Shown piece by piece: positions 1 to 4,862 of a DNA stretch of 5,368 bases. Under the pieces are notes generated by a model. The model saw nothing but the letters and a program-made list of their open reading frames with translations. It was not told the DNA's origin and did no database searches. This DNA is from Bacillota bacterium (GTDB taxonomy: Bacteria > Bacillota > Clostridia > Christensenellales > Aristaeellaceae), in NCBI GenBank assembly GCA_009787135.1, contig WRGP01000100.1, positions 1 to 5,368 of the forward strand, written 5' to 3'. Position 1 is the stretch's first letter. Every line of letters begins with the position of its first letter. The position numbers were made by a program, and so were the translations under genes.

Positions 1-42
1 AATGGAAACAGCAGGGCAACGTTATGTTGTTCTTCTTCGTAT

Positions 43-48
43 GGAAGG
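43..48 (+). promoter_or_regulatory. Probable Shine-Dalgarno site of rimO
   Basis: GGAAGG lies 7 bases upstream of a TTG codon at 56 and overlaps the alternative ATG at 41. The bases before that ATG are T-rich and show no purine-rich site. This is the main reason for preferring the TTG start of rimO. It is an imperfect match to AGGAGG, so support is moderate. Confidence 0.4.
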
Positions 49-55
49 CGGCGCG

Positions 56-1369
56 TTGGGGTTGCGGACGGTCGGGGTGGTTTCGCTCGGGTGCGCGAAA
101 AATCGCGTGGATACGGAACAGATGCTGGGGCTTTTGCGCGACACGGGCTACGCGATCACCGGCGAGCCCGCGAAGGCGGATATCATCATTGTCAATACGT
201 GCGGCTTCATTGATCCCGCCAAGCAGGAATCCATCGATACCCTGCTGGAAATGGCGGCCTATAAGCAAACGGGCCGTTGCAAGCTCCTCATCGCCACGGG
301 TTGCCTCGTGCAGCGCTACGCGGACGCCCTGTACGACCAATTGCCGGAAGTAGACGCCTTGCTTGGCGTGAACGAATACACGCGGCTGCCTGACATGATT
401 GAGCAGGCAAGCAAAGGAAGGCGGCCGGTGGCTTTTTCCGCGTCCCTCGACATATTTGAAGCGCCCAGGCTGCTGACCACGCCGCCATTTTCCGCCTATG
501 TGCGCACGGGCGACGGGTGCGACAACGGCTGCGCGTATTGCGCCATCCCGCTCATTCGTGGCCCATACCGCTCCAGAACGTATGCCAGCGTGCTCGCGGA
601 GGTGTGCGTGCTCGCGGCCCAGGGCGTGCGGGAAATCACCTATATCAGCCAGGACACCACAAGGTTTGGCGAGGATCTGCCGGGCGGCAAAGGGCTTGCT
701 GACCTGATCGCCGACACCTGCGCCATGGGCGGCGTTCACTGGGTGCGGGCGCTGTACTGCTATCCAACCCGGGTGGACGACCGTCTGCTGGATACTTTGG
801 CCGGCGAGCCCAAGGCATGCGGTTATTTGGATATGCCGCTGCAGCATATTGACGAAAGGGTACTGCGCGCCATGCGCCGGGAAGGCTCCCCGGAGTGTAT
901 CCGCGATCTGATCCGCCGTAGTAAAGCGCGCGGCCTCACCTTGCGCACAACGTTGATCGTCGGTTTCCCCGGCGAGACGGACGGCGCGTTTGAACGCCTG
1001 CTGGAATTTGTTGAAGAAACGCGGTTTGACCGTCTGGGCGCGTTCGCCTACTCCGCCGAGGAAGGCACCCTTGCGGCGGCTTTGCCCGGCCAAATACCGG
1101 AAGAGATAAAGCGGGAGCGCCTGGATCGCCTGATGCGCCTCCAGCGGCGCGTATCGCTTCAGAATAACCAACGGCGCGTCGGCGAGACGTGCGAGGTATT
1201 GATTGAGCGAAAGGAAGGGGATACTTATATCGCCCGCTCTCAAAAGGAAGCTCCCGAGGGCGACGGCGGCATCCTGCTGACCGCCAAACGGCCGCTTGCG
1301 TCCGGCGAATTCGTCATGGCGCGCGTCACCGGCGCGGATGTGTACGACCTGACAGGAGAGGCGTTATGA
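56..1369 (+). CDS. rimO: Ribosomal protein S12 methylthiotransferase RimO
   Basis: RimO is a radical-SAM iron-sulfur enzyme that adds a methylthio group to a conserved aspartate of ribosomal protein S12 in the cytoplasm. From the start chosen here the protein has 437 residues, normal for the family. The N-terminal methylthiotransferase domain has its three cluster cysteines at C13 (SLGCAKN), C49 (NTCGFI) and C83 (ATGCLVQ). The radical-SAM motif CDNGCAYC gives C155, C159 and C162, followed by IRGPYRSR. The segment YLDMPLQHIDERVLRAM is typical of this enzyme group. A TRAM domain occupies roughly the last 65 residues. RimO is favoured over MiaB or MtaB by overall motif wording and by the neighbouring pgsA, cinA and recA. 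The reading frame stays open to the left window edge, so the start is uncertain: TTG at 56 has the best ribosome site, while ATG at 41 and TTG at 62 are alternatives. The stop overlaps the pgsA start by ATGA, suggesting translational coupling. Confidence 0.93.
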   Translation: MGLRTVGVVSLGCAKNRVDTEQMLGLLRDTGYAITGEPAKADIIIVNTCGFIDPAKQESIDTLLEMAAYKQTGRCKLLIATGCLVQRYADALYDQLPEVDALLGVNEYTRLPDMIEQASKGRRPVAFSASLDIFEAPRLLTTPPFSAYVRTGDGCDNGCAYCAIPLIRGPYRSRTYASVLAEVCVLAAQGVREITYISQDTTRFGEDLPGGKGLADLIADTCAMGGVHWVRALYCYPTRVDDRLLDTLAGEPKACGYLDMPLQHIDERVLRAMRREGSPECIRDLIRRSKARGLTLRTTLIVGFPGETDGAFERLLEFVEETRFDRLGAFAYSAEEGTLAAALPGQIPEEIKRERLDRLMRLQRRVSLQNNQRRVGETCEVLIERKEGDTYIARSQKEAPEGDGGILLTAKRPLASGEFVMARVTGADVYDLTGEAL

Positions 1370-1905
1370 GCAAGATACCCTTGAACCTGCCCAACAGGAT
1401 CACCATCGCGAGGATTTTGCTGATCCCCGTTCACTTGGCGCTGCTGTCTATCGGCGCCGAAACGTGCCGCTACGCCGCCGCCGTGGTCTTTGCCATTGCC
1501 GCGCTGACGGACACGCTGGACGGCGTCATCGCGCGAAGGTATGATCTGGTCACGGACTTTGGCAAGTTTATGGATCCCATCGCTGATAAGCTGCTCGTGC
1601 TGCTGCCCTTTATCCTGCTGGCCGTGCGGGACGGCGGTAGCCTGAACATGTGGGCGGTGATGGTCATGGTGGGCCGGGAGATCGTGGTCAATGGGTTTCG
1701 TCTGGCGGCCTCCACGCGGGGCACCGTCATTGCCGCCGACTGGCCCGGCAAGCTCAAGACCATCGTGCAAATGCTGTCCGTTCTGGCCCTGTCGGCGGGT
1801 CTGCCCTTTGGCTGGCCGCTGGCGTGGGCCGCTGCCGTGCTTTCCGTCTATTCAGGCATCGCGATGATCGCGCGCCATCGCGTGGTGCTGGAGGAGGGCG
1901 CATGA
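1366..1905 (+). CDS. pgsA: CDP-diacylglycerol--glycerol-3-phosphate 3-phosphatidyltransferase
   Basis: PgsA is an integral membrane enzyme that joins CDP-diacylglycerol and glycerol-3-phosphate to make phosphatidylglycerophosphate, the committed step to phosphatidylglycerol and cardiolipin. The 179-residue product has the full CDP-alcohol phosphatidyltransferase signature: D49, D52-G53, A56-R57, G66, D70 and D74. The acidic residues bind the catalytic metal. The N-terminus (NLPNRITIARILLIP) is typical of PgsA. Hydrophobic stretches lie near residues 12-30, 36-48, 76-88, 95-110 and 131-167, consistent with a polytopic membrane protein. The ATG is preceded by AGGAG at 1354-1358 with 7-base spacing. 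The gene overlaps rimO by four bases upstream and cinA by four downstream, so all three are probably co-transcribed. A related CDP-alcohol transferase, such as a cardiolipin synthase of this fold, cannot be excluded by motif alone, but length, N-terminus and gene order favour PgsA. Confidence 0.94.
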   Translation: MSKIPLNLPNRITIARILLIPVHLALLSIGAETCRYAAAVVFAIAALTDTLDGVIARRYDLVTDFGKFMDPIADKLLVLLPFILLAVRDGGSLNMWAVMVMVGREIVVNGFRLAASTRGTVIAADWPGKLKTIVQMLSVLALSAGLPFGWPLAWAAAVLSVYSGIAMIARHRVVLEEGA

Positions 1906-3191
1906 TCGCGGAAATTCTATCCGTTGGCACGGAGCTTCTCATGGGCCAAATCGTCAATACGGACGCGCGGTATCTCGCGGCCAGGCTTTCGGAGGCGGGC
2001 ATTACGCTGCACCGCCAGAGCACCGTTGGCGATAACCCCGTAAGGCTGGCCGAAGCTATTGAGACCGCCCTGTCAAGGGCGGATATTGTCATCACCACCG
2101 GCGGGCTGGGCCCAACGGCGGACGATATCACCAAGGAGATGTCCGCGCAAAGCCTCGGCCTTCCGATGCGGCGAAGCGAAGAGGCGGAAAACATGGTGCG
2201 CGGCTGGTTTGAAAAGCACGGCCACGCCATGACGGATAATAACCTGCGCCAGGCGGATTTTCCCGAAGGCAGCCGGATCCTTCGCAATGACTTTGGCACC
2301 GCGCCGGGCTGTATCATGGAAAAGGACGGCAAGGCCATCATCAATCTGCCGGGCCCGCCGCGCGAGATAATCCCCATGTTTGACGCGTGCGTCATGCCCT
2401 ACCTGACAGAGCGCGGCGGCTGCCTGATACGTTCCCGATACCTGCGCATCTTTGGCATGGGCGAATCCACGGTCGAGAGCCTGACAGGCGACCTGATGCG
2501 CGAGGGTGAAAACCCGACGCTTGCGCCTTACTGTTCCCTCGGCGAGGTGCAGCTTCGGCTCACCGTGCGCTGCCAGTCGCCGGAGGAAGCGCCGCCGCTG
2601 CTCGACCCCCTGGAAAAAGAGATACGCCGCCGGGTGGGGGACGTTATATACGCCGTCACGGACGACCCGGGCTATACCATGGAGCGGGCCGTGGCGGAGG
2701 CGCTGCTGGCCGCCGGCAAGACCGTCGCCACGGCGGAGAGCTGTACGGGCGGTATGATCGCCTCGCGGCTCGTATCCGTGCCCGGCATCTCCGATGCTTT
2801 CCTGGAAGGCTACGTGACGTACGCCAACGCGGCCAAGGAACGCGTGCTGGGCGTTGACCCCCGCACGCTCGCGCGGTTTGGCGCGGTGAGCGAGGAGACC
2901 GCCCTGGCAATGGCGGAAGGCCTGCGGCGGCGCTCCGGCGCGGACATTTGCCTGTCCGTCACCGGCATCGCCGGCCCGGAGGGCGGCACGAAGGAAAAGC
3001 CGGTGGGCCTTGTATGGCTCGGGCTTTGCACCGGCAAGGGCGCCGAGGCGCGGAGACTTTCGCTTTTCGGGGACCGGGACCGCATCCGTACGCTGGCGTC
3101 GCTTCACGGCCTGCACTGGATCTTATGCGCCGCCCGGGAGCAAGGGACGGGGGAACGCCAGGGGGATCCGCACCCTAGCCCCCCCGCTTAA
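1902..3191 (+). CDS. cinA: CinA, nicotinamide-nucleotide amidase with MoaB-like N-terminal domain
   Basis: CinA proteins have an N-terminal MoaB/MogA-like domain, for which ADP-ribose pyrophosphatase activity is reported in some members, and a C-terminal PncC domain that deamidates nicotinamide mononucleotide to nicotinate mononucleotide in pyridine-nucleotide salvage. The 429-residue product shows both. The first has an N-terminal SVGTELLMGQIVNTD, GGLGPTADD at 67-75 and the later NLPGPPREI. The second has AESCTGG at 278-284, with conserved S280 the presumed catalytic residue, and TGIAGPEGGT at 354-363. The ATG overlaps the pgsA stop; AGGAGG at 1892-1897 gives a short 4-base spacing. The same frame is open back to 1650, but that stretch lies inside pgsA and is not part of CinA. 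The last 15-18 residues (after WILCAA) are Gly/Pro/Gln-rich and look like a non-conserved extension beyond the usual family end. In pneumococcus the cinA-recA pair is induced in competence; no competence signal is visible here. Confidence 0.94.
   Translation: MIAEILSVGTELLMGQIVNTDARYLAARLSEAGITLHRQSTVGDNPVRLAEAIETALSRADIVITTGGLGPTADDITKEMSAQSLGLPMRRSEEAENMVRGWFEKHGHAMTDNNLRQADFPEGSRILRNDFGTAPGCIMEKDGKAIINLPGPPREIIPMFDACVMPYLTERGGCLIRSRYLRIFGMGESTVESLTGDLMREGENPTLAPYCSLGEVQLRLTVRCQSPEEAPPLLDPLEKEIRRRVGDVIYAVTDDPGYTMERAVAEALLAAGKTVATAESCTGGMIASRLVSVPGISDAFLEGYVTYANAAKERVLGVDPRTLARFGAVSEETALAMAEGLRRRSGADICLSVTGIAGPEGGTKEKPVGLVWLGLCTGKGAEARRLSLFGDRDRIRTLASLHGLHWILCAAREQGTGERQGDPHPSPPA
3136..3165 (+). 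other. Putative G-quadruplex motif in the 3' end of cinA
   Basis: Four G-runs lie on the coding strand: 3136-3138 (3 G), 3144-3146 (3 G), 3149-3153 (5 G) and 3161-3165 (5 G). The loops are 5, 2 and 7 bases, so the site meets the usual rule of four runs of at least three G with loops of 1-7. It could form in the mRNA and in the non-template DNA strand. It encodes the non-conserved CinA tail and sits about 95 bases before the recA start. The last G-run could instead pair with the C7 run at 3179-3185. The motif is directly visible; folding and function are inference. Confidence 0.45.
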
Positions 3192-3203
3192 GGGATACAT
3201 CGC

Positions 3204-3233
3204 TTCACAATCCATTTTTTTTCATCGCATAAC
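3204..3233 (+). promoter_or_regulatory. Possible sigma-A-type promoter of recA
   Basis: In the 70-bp cinA-recA spacer, TTCACA (3204-3209, five of six bases of TTGACA) is followed after 18 bases by CATAAC (3228-3233, four of six bases of TATAAT). A T8 run at 3215-3222 lies between them, making the spacer AT-rich compared with the surrounding GC-rich genes. The predicted start point would give a leader of roughly 20 bases before the recA ATG. No extended -10 TG is present. The match is modest, and recA may also be read through from cinA. Confidence 0.33.
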
Positions 3234-3261
3234 CCTCCACAACAGCGAAAGGAAGATCAGC

Positions 3262-4350
3262 ATGGCAAAGGAAAGCAAGACAAAATCCAAATCAATCAAC
3301 TTGGGCCTGGACTACGAGGAAAAGAAAAAGGCGCTGAACATGGCCTTGGGCGACATTGAAAAGTCCTTTGGCAAGGGGGCCATCATGAAGCTTGGGGAGC
3401 GCGGCGTGGTGGACGTGGAGTGCATTCCCACCGGCTGCCTGGACCTTGACATCGCGCTTGGCATCGGCGGGCTGCCGCGCGGGCGCATCATTGAGATTTA
3501 TGGGCCGGAATCGTCGGGCAAGACCACGCTGACGCTGCACGTCGTGGCGGAGGCGCAAAAGCTTAACGGCATGGCCGCTTTCATAGACGCCGAGCACGCG
3601 CTGGATCCCGTGTACGCCAAAAAGCTGGGCGTGAACATTGACGAGCTCTACGTGTCCCAGCCTGACACGGGCGAGCAGGCCCTTGAAATCTGCGAGGCGC
3701 TTGTGCGTTCCGGCGCGATCGACATCGTCGTCATCGACTCGGTGGCCGCCCTGGTGCCCAAGGCCGAGATCGACGGCGACATGGGCGATTCCTTCGTGGG
3801 CGTGCATGCCAGGCTCATGTCCCAGGCGCTTCGCAAGCTGGCGGGCATTGTCAGCAAGACAAACTGCATGGTCATTTTTATCAACCAGCTGCGCGAAAAA
3901 ATCGGCGTTCAGTACGGCAACCCGGAGACCACCACAGGCGGTCGGGCGCTCAAGTTCTACGCGTCCGTGCGGCTGGATGTGCGCCGAGGCGAGCAGCTCA
4001 AAAGCGGCACGGCCATCCTGGGCAACCGCACCAAGATCAAAGTGGTCAAAAACAAGGTCGCGCCGCCCTTCCGCGTCGCGGAGTGTGACATCCTCTATGG
4101 CGAGGGTATCTCCAGAGAAGGCAGCCTGATGGATATGGCTGTCGCGCACGACATCATTCACAAGAGCGGCTCATGGTTCAGCTACGGCGACCAGCGCATT
4201 GGGCAGGGGCGCGAAAGCGTGCGCCAGTATTTAAAGGACAATCCGGAGGTCTTTGATGAAATTGACGCGGTAACGCGCGCCAAGCTCATTGGCGACCCGA
4301 GCGCTGTGCGCACGGAGGCCGGCGACGACGGTGCTTCTGCAGAGGATTGA
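3262..4350 (+). CDS. recA: Recombinase RecA
   Basis: RecA is the ATP-dependent strand-exchange protein. It forms filaments on single-stranded DNA, drives homologous recombination and repair, and stimulates LexA self-cleavage. The 362-residue product is complete. Walker A is GPESSGKT at 81-88 (K87). E111 corresponds to the catalytic E96 of E. coli. Walker B is around VVIDS at 156-160. Q209 and the L2 DNA-binding loop are followed by NPETTTGGRALKFY. The end is acidic (EAGDDGASAED). A lysine/serine-rich N-terminal stretch makes numbering 15 higher than E. coli. Loop L1 reads GDSFVG, so F178 replaces the usual His (H163 in E. coli). The ATG was chosen because AAAGGAAG at 3248-3255 precedes it with good spacing and MAKESK is a sensible N-terminus; in-frame codons back to 3010 lie inside cinA. 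No recX follows; a yjbQ-family gene starts one base after the stop. Confidence 0.98.
   Translation: MAKESKTKSKSINLGLDYEEKKKALNMALGDIEKSFGKGAIMKLGERGVVDVECIPTGCLDLDIALGIGGLPRGRIIEIYGPESSGKTTLTLHVVAEAQKLNGMAAFIDAEHALDPVYAKKLGVNIDELYVSQPDTGEQALEICEALVRSGAIDIVVIDSVAALVPKAEIDGDMGDSFVGVHARLMSQALRKLAGIVSKTNCMVIFINQLREKIGVQYGNPETTTGGRALKFYASVRLDVRRGEQLKSGTAILGNRTKIKVVKNKVAPPFRVAECDILYGEGISREGSLMDMAVAHDIIHKSGSWFSYGDQRIGQGRESVRQYLKDNPEVFDEIDAVTRAKLIGDPSAVRTEAGDDGASAED
4342..4346 (+). promoter_or_regulatory. yjbQ ribosome site embedded in the recA 3' end
   Basis: GAGGA, which codes for part of the last two residues of RecA, lies 5 bases before the ATG at 4352. The recA stop codon sits between site and start, so ribosomes finishing recA are well placed to reinitiate on yjbQ. 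This supports the start at 4352 over the in-frame ATG at 4289 inside recA. Confidence 0.5.
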
Positions 4351-4351
4351 G

Positions 4352-4768
4352 ATGAAGAGCTATCGTAAAGCGCTTACGTTCCATACCCAAACCCGCCGCG
4401 CCTACGTCAACATTACGCCGCAGGTCGAGGCCGCGCTGGCGGAAAGCGGCATCAGGGAGGGGCTGTGTCTCGTCAACGCGATGAACATCACGGCGAGCGT
4501 CTTCATCAACGACAACGAGAGCGGCCTGCACCGGGATTTTGAGCGCTGGCTCGAAACCCTCGCGCCGGAGAAGCCCCATGACCGCTACGACCACAACGGC
4601 TTTGAGGACAACGCGGACGCGCACATCAAGCGTTCCGTGATGGGGCGCGAGGTGGTTGTAGCCGTTACCGCGGGGAAGCTTGACTTTGGAACGTGGGAGC
4701 AGATCTTTTATGGGGAATTCGACGGCATGCGGGATAAGCGCGTGCTGGTGAAGATTATCGGGGATTAA
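4352..4768 (+). CDS. YjbQ/UPF0047 family protein (secondary thiamine-phosphate synthase-like)
   Basis: This 138-residue protein belongs to the YjbQ family, small cytosolic proteins whose E. coli member can substitute weakly for thiamine-phosphate synthase; the true physiological role remains unsettled. The whole family pattern is present: NITPQVEAAL near 20-29, NAMNITASVFIND at 42-54, SGLHRDFE at 57-64, EDNADAHIK at 85-93 and the C-terminal KLDFGTWEQIFYGEFDG followed by RVLVKIIGD. Conserved polar residues include H60, D62, D86, N87, D89 and H91. From memory of the family, the position of N45 in NAMNITAS is normally histidine (NAMHITAS, or HTSAS in other bacteria), so this copy may have altered activity. 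The start is one base after the recA stop, with the ribosome site inside recA, so it is probably translated from recA mRNA. No other thiamine gene is in the window. Family assignment is firm; function is not. Confidence 0.92.
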   Translation: MKSYRKALTFHTQTRRAYVNITPQVEAALAESGIREGLCLVNAMNITASVFINDNESGLHRDFERWLETLAPEKPHDRYDHNGFEDNADAHIKRSVMGREVVVAVTAGKLDFGTWEQIFYGEFDGMRDKRVLVKIIGD

Positions 4769-4775
4769 AATAAGC

Positions 4776-4850
4776 GGAAGGCCGCGTCGACGCCGCGTAT
4801 ACGCAAAAACGCAAGGAAAACCAACCGGCTTTCCTTGCGTATCGGCTTCC
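4776..4850. repeat. Nested inverted repeats between convergent genes
   Basis: The 94-bp gap between yjbQ and the minus-strand gene is dominated by inverted repeats. GGAAGGCCG (4776-4784) pairs, with one bulged base, with CGGCTTCC (4843-4850). Inside these lie two 10-bp perfect palindromes, GCGTCGACGC (4784-4793) and GCGTATACGC (4795-4804). Next is an 11-bp hairpin (4809-4819 with 4830-4840). ATACGCAA (4799-4806) is an alternative partner for TTGCGTAT (4835-4842), so two competing folds are possible. The pattern suits a shared end region for transcripts converging from both sides. On the plus strand no T-run follows any of these arms. Confidence 0.6.
4805..4840 (-). terminator. Rho-independent terminator of the minus-strand SSB gene
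   Basis: Read on the minus strand, ACGCAAGGAAA pairs perfectly over 11 bp with TTTCCTTGCGT across a 10-base loop (4820-4829), and the stem runs into a short U-tract (4805-4809 are A on the plus strand). It begins about 23 bases after the SSB stop codon. The tract is only five U long and is followed by GCG, so efficiency may be moderate. For plus-strand transcripts the hairpin lacks a U-tract, so its effect on the recA-yjbQ mRNA is unclear. Confidence 0.72.
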
Positions 4851-4862
4851 TCCCCGCGCCCT

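Noticed and set aside
1240..1770. Minus-strand open frame across the rimO/pgsA junction
   Set aside because: It overlaps two confident genes, has no recognisable motif and is rich in Gln, His and Gly as expected for a shadow frame.
1650..1901. N-terminal extension of cinA within pgsA
   Set aside because: The frame is open, but the residues are unlike CinA, while ATG 1902 has a ribosome site and begins exactly at the conserved N-terminus.
2073..3116. Long minus-strand open frame (347 residues) opposite cinA
   Set aside because: It lies antisense to a clear, fully conserved cinA and has low-complexity Arg/Ala/His-rich composition typical of GC-rich antisense frames. No family resemblance is visible.
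3161..3222. Intrinsic terminator between cinA and recA (G/C hairpin, T8 run)
   Set aside because: The G5/C7 hairpin is about 30 bases from the T8 run, and the only stem next to the T-run (GGAT with ATCC, 4 bp) is too weak. The arrangement does not fit a normal Rho-independent terminator.
3292..4161. Long minus-strand open frame (289 residues) opposite recA
   Set aside because: It is the antisense shadow of the strongly constrained recA gene, with His/Ala/Gln-rich composition and no recognisable domain.
4289..4351. Earlier start of the yjbQ-family gene inside recA
   Set aside because: The 21 extra residues are encoded in recA codons and unlike the family, whereas MKSYRK from 4352 matches the usual YjbQ N-terminus.
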